64,000 nt of DNA from JAFKFH01 sp017307375 (GCA_965229335.1 OZ245874.1:6820001-6884000), one strand, 5' to 3'. Positions 55,304-64,000 are shown, counted from the first letter of the stretch. Program-made: numbers and translations. The notes: generated by a model not told the origin, from the letters alone.

Positions 55304-56646
55304 GACACGGGGTTTCCTGGCGCGAGGCGCTGATCACCTGGGGCCGCGTCGCCCTGCTCTCCTTCGGCGGGCCGGCCGGCCAGATCGCGGTGATGCATCG
55401 CATCGTCGTCGAGGAGAAGCGGTGGATCGGCGAAAGCCGTTTCCTGCACGCCCTGAACTACTGCATGCTGCTGCCCGGGCCGGAGGCACAGCAACTGGCC
55501 GTCTATATCGGCTGGCTGATGCACCGCACGCTCGGCGGCCTGGTCGCCGGCATCCTGTTCGTGCTGCCCGGCGCCGCCGCGATCATGGCGCTCAGCATCG
55601 TCTATGCCGTCTACGGTGCGGTCGGTGCGGTGCAGGCCCTGTTCTTCGGGCTGAAGGCCGCGGTGCTCGCCGTCGTCGTCGAGGCGGTGCTCCGCATCGG
55701 GCGGCGCGCGCTGCGCAACCGCACCATGGTCGCCCTGGCCGCGGTCGCCTTCCTCGCCATCTTCGTGGTGGGCGTGCCGTTTCCCTGGATCATCGTCGCC
55801 GCGGGTCTTGCCGGCTATCTCGGCCATCGCCTGGGTCTGGCCGGGTTCCAGCCGGCGGGCGCGCATGGCCCTTCTGCCGGGCATGGACTTGCCGAAGGCC
55901 AGTCGCGGCTGGGCGAGGCGACACCCGAGCATTGCCGACCGTCGGGCCGCCGGCTCGCCCTGGTGCTGGCGATCGCGCTGCCGCTGTGGCTGGTGCCGGT
56001 GGCGGTGGCGCTGGGCACCGGCAGCGTCTTTGCCGATATCGGCCTGTTCTTCTCCAAGATGGCCGTCGTCACCTTCGGCGGCGCCTATGCGGTGCTGGCC
56101 TATGTCGCGCAGGAAGCGGTGCAGGCCTATGGCTGGCTGCGGCCCGGCGAAATGCTCGACGGGCTGGGCATGGCCGAGACCACGCCGGGACCGCTGATCA
56201 TGGTGCTGCAGTTCGTCGGCTTCATGGCGGCGTTCCGCACGCCCGGCGCGCTCGATCCGCTGGTGGCCGGCATCCTCGGCGGCCTGATGACCACCTGGGT
56301 CACCTTCGTTCCCTGCTTCATGTTCATCTTCGCCGGCGGCCCCTATATCGAGGCGTTGCGCGGCAACCGGGCGCTCGGCGCCGCGTTATCGGCAATCACC
56401 GCCGCGGTGGTCGGGATCATTCTCAATCTCGCGGTCTGGTTCGCCCTGCACACGATGTTCGGCGAGGTGGCGGCGGTACCCCACCTGGCGCTCGAACTGC
56501 CGGTATGGTCGAGCCTGGATCCCTGGGCCCTGGCCCTGGCGGCGGGTGCGATGCTGGCGCTGTTCCGGCTGCGGCTGGGGCTGATCGCGACACTCGCCCT
56601 GTGCGCCGCGGCCGGTGTCGCGCTACATCTGCTGGGATTGCGATAA
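55300..56646 (+). CDS. chrA: Chromate transporter
   Basis: The 448-residue inner-membrane protein has two homologous CHR domains: LLSFGGPAGQIAVMHR with LPGPEAQQLAVYIGWLMH (domain 1), and KMAVVTFGGAYAVLAYVAQEAV with AETTPGPLIMVLQFVGF (domain 2). The FGGP and PGP motifs fit ChrA. It exports chromate, driven by the membrane potential. It overlaps the ChrB-like gene by 4 nt. Confidence 0.9.
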   Translation: MRHGVSWREALITWGRVALLSFGGPAGQIAVMHRIVVEEKRWIGESRFLHALNYCMLLPGPEAQQLAVYIGWLMHRTLGGLVAGILFVLPGAAAIMALSIVYAVYGAVGAVQALFFGLKAAVLAVVVEAVLRIGRRALRNRTMVALAAVAFLAIFVVGVPFPWIIVAAGLAGYLGHRLGLAGFQPAGAHGPSAGHGLAEGQSRLGEATPEHCRPSGRRLALVLAIALPLWLVPVAVALGTGSVFADIGLFFSKMAVVTFGGAYAVLAYVAQEAVQAYGWLRPGEMLDGLGMAETTPGPLIMVLQFVGFMAAFRTPGALDPLVAGILGGLMTTWVTFVPCFMFIFAGGPYIEALRGNRALGAALSAITAAVVGIILNLAVWFALHTMFGEVAAVPHLALELPVWSSLDPWALALAAGAMLALFRLRLGLIATLALCAAAGVALHLLGLR

Positions 56647-56662
56647 ACGACGGAGGTCATCG

Positions 56663-57358
56663 ATGTTGCGTCTGGTTCTTGCCCTGCTGCTGTTCGCCGG
56701 CCCGGCCCTCGCCGAAACCCATCCGGACTGGGCGGCGCCCGCCGGATCGGGCAGCCCGCCGGACCGGGTCATCGTCCAGGACTTTGCGATAGCCCCGGAG
56801 GATGTGAAGCTCGACGACGGGGTCGTCGCCTCGATCCGGCGCGAACGCCCGCGGCTGCTGGGCATGCTGAACAACCAGCCGTCGACCGACGAACAGCAGC
56901 TGGGCATCGCCCGCTCGATCGCCGACGTGTTCGCCATCGATCTGGTCGAGGCATTGCAGGCCAGAAGCCTGCGCGCCAGCCGGGCCGGCGTCGCCCCGGC
57001 GACGACGCCCGCCACGCTGTTCGTGCAGGGGCATTTCACCGCGCTCGACGAGGGCTCGAAGGCGCAGCGGCTGGCCGTCGGCTTCGGCGTCGGTGCCAGC
57101 AAGGTCGATGCCGAGGTGCAGCTGATCCAGAACGGCGCGGTGCTGGCCCAGTTTGCCATCGAGGCCACGTCGGGGCACAAGCCGGGCTCGCTGGCCGCCC
57201 TGGCGCGCGGCCCGGCGGCGCTGGCGGCCGCCGGCGGGGTGCGCGCGGTGCTGGAGCAGACCAATCCGACCCTGGCCAAGGATGTCAAGGCGGCGGCCGG
57301 CAAGGTGGCCGACCGGATCGCGGCCACCGGCCAGGCGCAGGGCTGGCTGAAACCCTGA
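56663..57358 (+). CDS. DUF4410-like exported protein
   Basis: A 231-residue protein with a Sec signal (LRLVLALLLFAGPALAE). The mature part resembles DUF4410: IVQDFAIAP near the start, TLFVQGHFTALDEGSKAQRLAVGFGVG with AEVQLIQNGAVLAQF. A lipobox Cys is absent, so it is periplasmic rather than lipidated. GGAGG precedes ATG 56663. The function is not established. Confidence 0.75.
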   Translation: MLRLVLALLLFAGPALAETHPDWAAPAGSGSPPDRVIVQDFAIAPEDVKLDDGVVASIRRERPRLLGMLNNQPSTDEQQLGIARSIADVFAIDLVEALQARSLRASRAGVAPATTPATLFVQGHFTALDEGSKAQRLAVGFGVGASKVDAEVQLIQNGAVLAQFAIEATSGHKPGSLAALARGPAALAAAGGVRAVLEQTNPTLAKDVKAAAGKVADRIAATGQAQGWLKP

Positions 57359-57492
57359 CCTTTGCGCTTCACATTCCCGCGGACCCATGGTAGAGAACCG
57401 GCCTTCGGCCAGCATCGGACACGGGCGGAAACGCCCATGCATGCGGCCGTCCCGGTGCAACCAGGAAGATTTCGGAAGGTAGGCGGCAAGCC

Positions 57493-57699
57493 GTGCAGGT
57501 ACTCGTTCGCGACAATAACGTCGACCAGGCGCTCAAGGCCCTCAAGAAGAAGATGCAGCGTGAAGGCATCTTCCGTGAAATGAAGCTTCGCGGCCATTAC
57601 GAGAAGCCGTCGGAGAAGCGCGCCCGTGAAAAGGCCGAAGCTGTCCGTCGCGCCCGCAAGCTGGCCCGCAAGCGCGCCCAGCGCGAAGGCGCCGCCTAA
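57493..57699 (+). CDS. rpsU: 30S ribosomal protein S21
   Basis: The 68-residue basic protein reads MQVLVRDNNVDQALKALKKK at the start and has the RHYEKPSEKR-like GHYEKPSEKRAREK, typical of alphaproteobacterial S21. It binds the 30S platform near the anti-Shine-Dalgarno. Translation starts at GTG 57493, with GGAAGG upstream. The gene has its own promoter region (57359-57492) and a terminator. Confidence 0.95.
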   Translation: MQVLVRDNNVDQALKALKKKMQREGIFREMKLRGHYEKPSEKRAREKAEAVRRARKLARKRAQREGAA

Positions 57700-57729
57700 G
57701 CCTTCTGTCGACATTCGCACCGGCCTGTG

Positions 57730-57756
57730 AGCCGCCTGGGCCTTGCTCAGGCGGCT
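57730..57756 (+). terminator. Terminator of rpsU
   Basis: AGCCGCCTG and CAGGCGGCT form a 9-bp stem with a 9-nt loop, followed by TCTGGTGTTTT. It lies 30 nt after the rpsU stop. Confidence 0.75.
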
Positions 57757-57783
57757 TCTGGTGTTTTCCGAAGCCGAAAAATG

Positions 57784-57815
57784 CTGTCCCCCGAGTCGGG
57801 CGACTCGGGGGGCAG
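57784..57815 (-). terminator. Terminator of the MFS gene
   Basis: The 10-bp core CCCCCGAGTC/GACTCGGGGG around a 4-nt loop extends by several more pairs. On the minus strand it is followed by CATTTTT, a normal intrinsic terminator. It lies 17 nt after the MFS stop. Confidence 0.8.
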
Positions 57816-57831
57816 GAATCAGGCGAGCCGG

Positions 57832-59025
57832 CTATTCGGCCGCGCCGGTCGCGAGTTGCGGCGCCACTTCCTCGCGCCGCAGCGGGAACATCAGCGCCGC
57901 CAGGAAGATGACCAGGCCGCCCGCCGCCAGCACCATGAAGGTCGTGGCGAAGCCCCCGGTCTTCTCGTGCAGCCCGGCGACCATCGGCACCGCGGTCGCA
58001 GCCGCGGCAAACGACATGAAGTAGCGCACCGAAAAAGCCCGGGCGCGCCATTCGTCGGCGGTATAGCGAGCGATCATCGCATCGTTGACGGTGACCTGGC
58101 CGAAGATCGCGACCATCAGCGGCACCGTCAGCCAGACCACCGCCCAGCCTTCGGCAGTCGCCGCGAAATAGAGGCAGGGCGCCTGCAGGATCGCCAACGG
58201 CACGAAGACCGTCTTCAGCGGCACGCGGTCGATCACCGAGCCGATCGAGGCCTGGGCCAGCGCGCCGGCGAGGTAGACGAGGCTGGCGATGGCGCCGACG
58301 CCGAACGGCTGGTCGGAAAAGCTGGGCAGGCGCTCGTCGAGCAGCTTGGGCAGCGCGACGGTGGCGGCATTGAACACCACCCCGCCGGCGATGGTGACGA
58401 CGGCCAGCACGGCGAAGGCCCGGATCATCACCGCCCGCGGCGGCAGCGCCGCCTGCACCTTGCGCACCACCTTGGCGCCCTCGACGTCGTGCACCAGCAG
58501 GACATAGGCGATGCCGGCGGCGATCGCGGCCAGACCCGGCACGATGAAGGCCGCCCGCCAGCCGAAGGCCTGGGTAATCGCCCCGGTGATCAGCGCGGCC
58601 CCGGCGACCCCCAGATTGCCGCAGACGCCATTGAAGCCGATGGTGCGGCCAAGCTTGGCCGCGCTCGCCACCAGCAGCGCCCCGCCGACCGGGTGATAGA
58701 TCGCGGCAAACAGCCCGACCAGGGTCAGCGATACGGCAAACATCGGCGCGCTGGTCGACAGCCCGGCCAGGATGCAGGCCGCCCCGGTGCCGATAAAGAA
58801 GACCGTCATCATGTGTCGCCGGCTCCACCGGTCGCCGAGCCAGCCGGCCGGCAACGAGCCGGCACCGAAGGCGATGAACCCGCCGATCGACAGCGACAGG
58901 ATTTCGCCATAGCCGAGGCCGAACACCCCGGCCATGCCGAGCACCGCGGTCGGCAGGATCAGCATGACCAGGTGATCGAGCGTATGCGCGATATTGATGA
59001 AGGTGATGATGCGCTTGGCGGTCAT
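57832..59025 (-). CDS. MFS transporter
   Basis: A 397-residue transporter with twelve helices; motif A is GWLGDRWSRRHMM, and VFNAATVALPKLLDERLP and IGSVIDRVPLKTVFV mark the second half. It resembles fosmidomycin-resistance-type and related efflux carriers. ATG 59025 (MTAKRIITFINIAHTLDH) was preferred to the long upstream extension. It is divergent from the AraC-type gene, the probable regulator. Confidence 0.85.
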   Translation of the reverse strand: MTAKRIITFINIAHTLDHLVMLILPTAVLGMAGVFGLGYGEILSLSIGGFIAFGAGSLPAGWLGDRWSRRHMMTVFFIGTGAACILAGLSTSAPMFAVSLTLVGLFAAIYHPVGGALLVASAAKLGRTIGFNGVCGNLGVAGAALITGAITQAFGWRAAFIVPGLAAIAAGIAYVLLVHDVEGAKVVRKVQAALPPRAVMIRAFAVLAVVTIAGGVVFNAATVALPKLLDERLPSFSDQPFGVGAIASLVYLAGALAQASIGSVIDRVPLKTVFVPLAILQAPCLYFAATAEGWAVVWLTVPLMVAIFGQVTVNDAMIARYTADEWRARAFSVRYFMSFAAAATAVPMVAGLHEKTGGFATTFMVLAAGGLVIFLAALMFPLRREEVAPQLATGAAE

Positions 59026-59105
59026 TCCCGGACTCTCCCTTGAGACCGGGCCAGGGTAATATGTCTGCCGCAAGCCGTCTTGCCATTGACCATCGCGAAT
59101 CGGAC

Positions 59106-59896
59106 ATGCCGCAACGCCCACAGAACACCGTCGAACTGGAACCGGTGATGGATGCCCGCCCCGCGCCGTCGCCGCGCTGGCCAACCATTACGCACCGGGC
59201 CACCACATCACCCCGCATACCCATCGCCATGCCCAGTTGCTCTACGCCACCTCGGGCGTCATGCGCGTCGGCACGGCCGACGGGGCCTGGGTGGTGCCGC
59301 CGCTGCGGGCCGTCTGGCTGCCGGCCGGCGTCGAGCACGAGGTGATCGTGCGCGGCGCGCTGACCATGCGTTCGGTTCTGGTGACCGGCCCGGCCGCGGC
59401 GACCATGCCGGCGACCGCACGGGTGATCGAGGTTTCGCCGCTGTTGCGGGCGCTGATCCTGGCCGCGATCGAGGATCCGCTGGACGGCCCCCAGTCGCCG
59501 CGCCAGGCCCATGTCTCGGCGCTGCTGCTGGACGAGATCGCCGCGGCCGGCCAGCATCGGCTGTATCTGCCGATGCCGCGCGACATCAGGCTGCGCCGGC
59601 TGTGCGAGGGCCTGCTCGACCGGCCGGAGGACGCCGCCGGCCTCGATGACTGGGCCGATCGGGCCGGGGCATCGACCCGGACGCTGGCGCGGCTGTTCCG
59701 GGCCGAGACCGGCCTGTCCTTCACCGCCTGGCGCCAGCAGGCCCGGCTGATCGAGGCGGTCGCGCGGCTGGCCGAGGGCGAGCCGGTCGAACGGCTGGCG
59801 CCGAGCCTGGGCTATCGCAGCCCGTCGGCGTTCACCGCGATGTTCCGGCGGGTCCTCGGCCAGCCGCCGACAAAATACGTCGGGACCGCTGGCTGA
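59106..59896 (+). pseudogene. AraC family regulator with an apparent frameshift near 59160
   Basis: The C-terminal part (59237-59896) has both AraC helix-turn-helix units (WADRAGASTRTLARLFRAETG; LAPSLGYRSPSAFTAMFRRVLGQ). The conserved cupin segment ANHYAPGHHITPHTHRHAQ lies in the same frame just upstream, but that frame has no ATG, GTG or TTG before 59237. The expected start (MPQRPQNTVELEPVMDAR from 59106) is in another frame. One added C in the run at 59159-59162 would join them. It is either a damaged gene or a sequence error. Confidence 0.65.
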
Positions 59897-59897
59897 C

Positions 59898-60899
59898 CTA
59901 TCCCTTCCAGGCCGGGCCGGTCACCAGCACCTTGCCGCCGCGCGCCTCGCGGGCGGCATGGGCCAGGGCCTCGTGGATCCGGGCCAGCGGGTAGGTCGCG
60001 GCGACCGGGACCTTGATGACCCCCTTGGCGATCAGCCCGATCAGGCGGCCGAACACTTCCTGCATCTCCTGCGGCTTGGCCGACATGAACCAGTGCTGCA
60101 GCCAGAAGCCGCGCAAGGCGACGTTGCGGAACACCACCTCGCGCGCGTCGAGCCGGAACGGCTCGCCCGACAGCAGGCCGTAGCTGACCACGGTGCCGCC
60201 GTCGTCGAGGCTGGCGCCGATCCGCGCCGTGGCCTCGCCGCCGACCGCGTCGATGCCGAGCTTCAGCACGCCGTCGCCGATCGCGGCGCGGACACGCTGG
60301 GCCAGGTCCGGCCCGTCGACCAGCACGACGTCGGCGCCCAGCGCGGTCAGTTCGCCGGCCAGTTCGGCACGACGTACGACGTTGACCGTCTTCAGGCCGA
60401 GCGACTTGGCCAGGACGATGACGTTGTGGCCGACACCCGAATTCGCGGCATTCTGGATCACCCAGCCGCCGGCCTCGGGCTTGACGTAGTCGTTCAGCAT
60501 CAGCCAGGCGGTCGGCGGGTTGACGCCGAACATGGCCAGTTGCAGCGGATCGGCGCCTTCGGGCAGCGCGAACAGCCGGGCGGCCTTGGCCACGATCGTC
60601 TCGCGCCAGTTGCCGCTGGATCCGAACAGGATCTGCACCCGGTCGCCGACCTTGAGATGGGTCACGCCCTCGCCCACCGCAGTGACCTTGCCGGTCCCCT
60701 CGCTGCCGGCCATCACCGGCAGCGCGGGCGGCCTGGCGCCATACCGCCCCTCGAACTGCAGCAAGGTGGCGGGATTGATCGGGCTGGCCTCGAGATCGAC
60801 CAGCACCTCGCCGGCACCGGGCGCCTCGGGCGCCGGCAGGTCGATCAGTTCGGCGACTTCGTGGGCCGGACCGAAGGTGGAATAGCGGACTGCTTTCAC
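59898..60899 (-). CDS. Medium-chain dehydrogenase/quinone or enoyl reductase-like
   Basis: The 333-residue protein lacks zinc-binding cysteines and has the MDR layout of quinone or 2-enoyl thioester reductases: PAPEAPGAGEVLVDLEASPINP, GSEGTGKVTAVGEGV, and the NADP fold AANSGVGHNVIVLAKSLGLK. It probably reduces a double bond with NADPH. It lies one base after the AraC stop, convergent. Confidence 0.85.
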   Translation of the reverse strand: MKAVRYSTFGPAHEVAELIDLPAPEAPGAGEVLVDLEASPINPATLLQFEGRYGARPPALPVMAGSEGTGKVTAVGEGVTHLKVGDRVQILFGSSGNWRETIVAKAARLFALPEGADPLQLAMFGVNPPTAWLMLNDYVKPEAGGWVIQNAANSGVGHNVIVLAKSLGLKTVNVVRRAELAGELTALGADVVLVDGPDLAQRVRAAIGDGVLKLGIDAVGGEATARIGASLDDGGTVVSYGLLSGEPFRLDAREVVFRNVALRGFWLQHWFMSAKPQEMQEVFGRLIGLIAKGVIKVPVAATYPLARIHEALAHAAREARGGKVLVTGPAWKG

Positions 60900-60915
60900 G
60901 GGGTTTCCTCCCTGA

Positions 60916-60948
60916 AGAAAAACGGCGGGGCATCGCTGCCCCGCCGTT
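60916..60948 (-). terminator. Terminator of the pnt operon
   Basis: AACGGCGGGGCA and TGCCCCGCCGTT form a 12-bp stem with loop TCGC (60921-60948). On the minus strand the stem is followed by TTTTTCTTC, so it is a standard intrinsic terminator 23 nt after the pntB stop. Confidence 0.85.
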
Positions 60949-60971
60949 GGAATGCGTCGTCGGCGGAAGCC

Positions 60972-62369
60972 TCAGATGGCCTTGACGATATCGTCGACCA
61001 TCTTCTTGGCGTCGGCCAGCAGCATCATCGTGTTGTCCTTGTAGAACAGCTCGTTGTCGATGCCGGCATAACCCGAGCCCATCGAGCGCTTGATGAACAG
61101 CACCGTCTTGGCGCGGTCGACGTCGAGGATCGGCATGCCGAAGATCGGGCTTTTCGGATCGTCGCGCGCCGCCGGGTTGGTCACGTCGTTGGCGCCGATG
61201 ACGAAGGCGACGTCGGCCTGGGTGAACTCGGAGTTGATCTCCTCCAGCTCGAAGACCTCGTCATAGGGCACGTTGGCTTCGGCCAGCAGCACGTTCATGT
61301 GACCGGGCATGCGGCCGGCGACGGGATGGATCGCGTATTTGACCTCGACCCCCTCGGCCTTCAGCTTGTCGGCCATCTCGCGCAGCGCATGCTGGGCCTG
61401 GGCCACCGCCATGCCGTAGCCCGGCACGATGATGACCTTGCCCGCGTTCTTCATGATGAAGGCCGCATCGTCGGCCGAGCCGGCCTTGTAGGGCCGGTCG
61501 ACCTTGCCGCCGCCCGCCGCGGCGGCGCCGGCATCGCCGCCGAACCCGCCGAGGATGACGTTGAAGAACGACCGGTTCATGCCCTTGCACATGATGTAGG
61601 ACAGGATCGCGCCGGACGAGCCGACCAGCGCGCCGGTGATGATCAGCGCGTTGTTCTCCAGCGTGAAGCCGATGCCCGACGCCGCCCAGCCGGAATAGCT
61701 GTTCAGCATCGACACCACCACCGGCATGTCGGCGCCGCCGATCGGGATGATGATCAGGACCCCGATCAGGAAGGCCAGCGCCGTCATGCCCCAGAAGATG
61801 GTCTTCGACGACGGGTCGACCGCGAAGGCGACCATCAGCCCGACGATGACGAGGCCGATGATCAGGTTGACGAGATGCTGGCCCTTGAAGGTCACCGGGC
61901 TGCCGGACACCAGGCCCTGCAGCTTGGTGAAGGCGATGATCGAACCGGAGAAGGTGATCGCGCCGATGACGATGCCGAGCGCCATTTCGACGCGGCTGGC
62001 TACTTTGAGTTGGCCCGCGGCATCGACGATGCCGTAGGCGGCGGGATTGTAGTAGGCGGCGGCCGCCACCAGCACGGCGGCGAGGCCGACCAGGCTGTGG
62101 AAGGCGGCGACCAGCTGCGGCATCGCCGTCATCTCGATCTTGCGCGCGATCACGGCGCCGGCGATGCCGCCGACCGCGAGGAAGATGATGATCGGCAGGT
62201 AGGCATGCACACCCGGCGCCGCGATCGTCGTGACGATCGCGATCGCCATGCCGATCATGCCCATGGTGTTGCCGCGCCGGCTGGTCGCCGGGCTGGACAG
62301 CCCGCGCAGCGCCAGGATGAACAGGACAGACGAGACGAGATAGAGGAAGGCCGCGAGATTAACCGACAT
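60972..62369 (-). CDS. pntB: NAD(P) transhydrogenase beta subunit
   Basis: The 465-residue protein has about nine membrane helices (residues 1-260) and a C-terminal NADP(H) domain with IVPGYGMAVAQAQHALREMA, VIGANDVTNPAA and YAGIDNELFYKDNTMMLLAD. It couples proton entry to NADPH formation. It is the last gene after pntA2, with a 9-nt gap. Confidence 0.95.
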   Translation of the reverse strand: MSVNLAAFLYLVSSVLFILALRGLSSPATSRRGNTMGMIGMAIAIVTTIAAPGVHAYLPIIIFLAVGGIAGAVIARKIEMTAMPQLVAAFHSLVGLAAVLVAAAAYYNPAAYGIVDAAGQLKVASRVEMALGIVIGAITFSGSIIAFTKLQGLVSGSPVTFKGQHLVNLIIGLVIVGLMVAFAVDPSSKTIFWGMTALAFLIGVLIIIPIGGADMPVVVSMLNSYSGWAASGIGFTLENNALIITGALVGSSGAILSYIMCKGMNRSFFNVILGGFGGDAGAAAAGGGKVDRPYKAGSADDAAFIMKNAGKVIIVPGYGMAVAQAQHALREMADKLKAEGVEVKYAIHPVAGRMPGHMNVLLAEANVPYDEVFELEEINSEFTQADVAFVIGANDVTNPAARDDPKSPIFGMPILDVDRAKTVLFIKRSMGSGYAGIDNELFYKDNTMMLLADAKKMVDDIVKAI

Positions 62370-62378
62370 CGCGCGCCC

Positions 62379-62681
62379 TCACTTTTCTTTTTTCTTGTAC
62401 ATGGCAAGCATTCGCTGGGTCACCAGGAAGCCGCCGAAGATGTTGACCGCGACCAGCGCCACGGCGACCAGGCCGAAGATCTTGGACAAGGTCCACTCGC
62501 CCTCCGGCCCGGCGGCGATCAGCGCGCCGACGACGATGACCGACGAGATCGCGTTGGTGACGGCCATCAGGGGCGTGTGCAGCGCCGGGGTGACGCTCCA
62601 GACCACGTAGTAGCCGACGAAGATCGCCAGGACGAAGATCGCGAGGCGGAAGACGAAGGGATCGACTGCGAGCGCTTCCAT
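62379..62681 (-). CDS. pntA2: NAD(P) transhydrogenase alpha subunit, membrane part
   Basis: A 100-residue protein with three membrane helices (FRLAIFVLAIFVGYYVVW; TPLMAVTNAISSVIVVGAL; FGLVAVALVAVNIFGGFLV). It corresponds to the C-terminal part of E. coli PntA, which is a separate gene in alphaproteobacteria. It overlaps the pntA1 stop by 1 nt. Confidence 0.93.
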   Translation of the reverse strand: MEALAVDPFVFRLAIFVLAIFVGYYVVWSVTPALHTPLMAVTNAISSVIVVGALIAAGPEGEWTLSKIFGLVAVALVAVNIFGGFLVTQRMLAMYKKKEK

Positions 62682-63838
62682 CAGGCGGCCCCATCCTTGA
62701 GCTGCGGGTTGACGATCTGGCCGTCGCGGGTCAGCGCGATGCCCTTGATGATTTCGTCGTCCCAGTCGACCTTCAGTTCCTTCGACGTCTTGTCGATCAT
62801 CAGGCCGAGCAGGTTGAGCAGGTTCTTGGCGTAGAGCGCCGAGGTGTCGACCGCCAGGCGGCTCGGGTTGTTCAGATGGCCGACGATGGTGACCCCGTCG
62901 ACGTCGACGACCTTGCCGGGCTGGGTCAGTTCGCAGTTGCCGCCGGCCTCGGCGGCGAGGTCGACGATCACCGAGCCCGGCTTCATCGAGCGCACCATCT
63001 CGGCCGAGACCAGGCGCGGCGCGGGCCGGCCGGGGATCAGGGCGGTGGTGATGACGATGTCCTGCTTCTTGATCGTGTCGGCGATCAGCGCGGCCTGCTT
63101 GGCCTTGTAGGCGTCCGACATTTCCTTGGCGTAGCCGCCGGCGGTCTGGGCCTGGCGCGACTCTTCGTCGTCGACCCAGACGAACTTGCCGCCGAGGCTC
63201 TCGACCTGCTCCTTGGTCGCCGGGCGCACGTCGGTCGCCGAGACCACGGCGCCGAGGCGGCGGGCGGTGGCGATCGCCTGCAGGCCGGCGACGCCGACGC
63301 CCATGATGAAGACCCGCGCCGGCGCCACGGTGCCGGCGGCGGTCATCATCATCGGCATGGCGCGGCCGTAATGCTCGGTCGCGTCGAGCACGGACTTGTA
63401 GCCGGCGAGATTGGCCTGGCTGGACAGCACGTCCATCGACTGGGCGCGGGTGATGCGCGGGATCAGCTCCATCGCCATCGCATTGACGCCGGCCGCGGCA
63501 TAGGCCTTGACCTGGTCCTTGCGCTGATAGGGCTGCAGGATCGCCAGCAGGAAGGCACCGCGCTTGAGCAGCGCCAGTTCGTCCGGCCCGCCCTCTTCCG
63601 GCGTCAGCGGCGCCCGCACCTTGAGCACGAGGTCGGCATCGCCGAGCGCCGCGGCGGCGTCCGGCGCAATCTGCGCGCCGGCCTCGACGAACTGGCTGTC
63701 GGGGATCGAGGCGCCAAGGCCGGCGCCGGTCTCGACGACGACGGTCTGGCCCAGGCCGACAAGCTTCTTCACCGTTTCGGGTGTCGCGGCGACGCGCCGT
63801 TCCCCGTCCCGGCGTTCCTTCGGGATCGCGATTTTCAT
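62681..63838 (-). CDS. pntA1: NAD(P) transhydrogenase alpha subunit, NAD domain
   Basis: The 385-residue soluble protein starts MKIAIPKERRDGERRVAATP and has the AlaDH/PNT N-terminal fold, the NAD site GVGVAGLQAIATARRLGA and the mobile loop RQAQTAGGYAKEMSD. It binds NAD(H) in the cytoplasm. ATG 63838 was chosen over the long upstream frame that overlaps the next gene. Confidence 0.93.
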   Translation of the reverse strand: MKIAIPKERRDGERRVAATPETVKKLVGLGQTVVVETGAGLGASIPDSQFVEAGAQIAPDAAAALGDADLVLKVRAPLTPEEGGPDELALLKRGAFLLAILQPYQRKDQVKAYAAAGVNAMAMELIPRITRAQSMDVLSSQANLAGYKSVLDATEHYGRAMPMMMTAAGTVAPARVFIMGVGVAGLQAIATARRLGAVVSATDVRPATKEQVESLGGKFVWVDDEESRQAQTAGGYAKEMSDAYKAKQAALIADTIKKQDIVITTALIPGRPAPRLVSAEMVRSMKPGSVIVDLAAEAGGNCELTQPGKVVDVDGVTIVGHLNNPSRLAVDTSALYAKNLLNLLGLMIDKTSKELKVDWDDEIIKGIALTRDGQIVNPQLKDGAA

Positions 63839-63855
63839 GATCGGTACCGGACCCC

Positions 63856-64000
63856 TTACATCGGGCGGGGCGGGCTGTGCAGCAGGAACGCCGCCATCAG
63901 CGCCAGGATCACGACGATGATGCCGATGGTCCACCAGGACAGAGTGATGAAGCCCGACCACGTCTTCTGATGGGCTTTGATGTCCATCGCGCCCTTGTTG
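63856..64000 (-). CDS. aa3-type cytochrome c oxidase subunit IV-like peptide, partial
   Basis: The visible frame reads NKGAMDIKAHQKTWSGFITL, then a single membrane helix (WWTIGIIVVILALMAAFLL) and HSPPRPM before TAA. The MDI..HQKTW..F pattern matches the short bacterial subunit IV of aa3 oxidases. Codons before the internal ATG at 63987 stay in frame to the window edge, so the N-terminus may extend beyond 64000. It lies 17 nt upstream of pntA1, a common arrangement in alphaproteobacteria. Confidence 0.8.
   Translation of the reverse strand, partial: NKGAMDIKAHQKTWSGFITLSWWTIGIIVVILALMAAFLLHSPPRPM

Noticed and set aside
57359..57492. A riboswitch or leader peptide before rpsU
   Set aside because: The 134-nt leader shows no recognisable conserved structure or coding frame with a ribosome-binding site.
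59958..62834. A 958-codon open frame on the plus strand
   Set aside because: Antisense to the reductase and pntB, with no domain and with shadow-like composition.

Overview
The window is a dense stretch of chromosome, roughly two thirds G+C, from what looks like an alphaproteobacterium. Evidence for this is the split PntA1/PntA2/PntB transhydrogenase beside an aa3-type oxidase subunit IV-like peptide, twin-arginine signals on several binding proteins, dynein-like charged coils in a chemoreceptor, FCD-type GntR control, and many 4-nt stop/start overlaps. No rRNA, tRNA, CRISPR array, insertion sequence or phage gene was seen. The genus is not determined.

Regions. (1) 1-4217, minus strand: SDR, HAL/PAL-family lyase, ABC ATPase, permease and binding protein (cut by the left edge), followed by an APC permease at 4349-5887. 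(2) 6032-9139, plus strand: a two-domain HdeD/papain-fold membrane protein, an MFS transporter and an HPt phosphotransfer protein. (3) 9312-16007: an amidase with a complete branched-chain/amide-type ABC importer (including a LivM-LivG fusion) and a LuxR-type regulator; the same 15-nt element lies just upstream of both the amidase and the regulator. (4) 16009-23688: an oligopeptide-type ABC importer with an SDR and a dienelactone hydrolase-SnoaL fusion, divergent from a MarR-like regulator; a 12-bp perfect inverted repeat sits between them. (5) 23719-27273: two overlapping genes of unknown function, divergent from a protein that fuses a degenerate receiver to a degenerate HPt domain. (6) 27270-35527: DUF4865, CMD and tautomerase trio, then an ABC importer, RraA-like and enolase-superfamily genes under a GntR/FCD regulator. 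(7) 35618-39380: flgK, flgE and a deacetylase-like gene. (8) 39627-49595: two hybrid histidine kinases, a membrane chemoreceptor, a soluble receptor with three 122-residue PAS repeats, an HD phosphohydrolase and a YqaA-like membrane protein. (9) 49684-54358: an L-amino-acid-oxidase-like flavoenzyme translationally coupled to two glycosyltransferases. (10) 54509-64000: chromate resistance pair, a DUF4410 protein, rpsU, an MFS transporter divergent from a frameshifted AraC gene, an alcohol dehydrogenase-like reductase, pntB-pntA2-pntA1, and the partial oxidase subunit.

Overall the window is dominated by uptake-plus-catabolism operons, each with its own importer and local regulator, separated by a motility and signalling block. 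The most unusual items are the lyase that lacks the MIO serine, the pseudo-receiver/pseudo-HPt protein with its unknown neighbours, the flavoenzyme-glycosyltransferase operon, and several unusually clear operator-like repeats.
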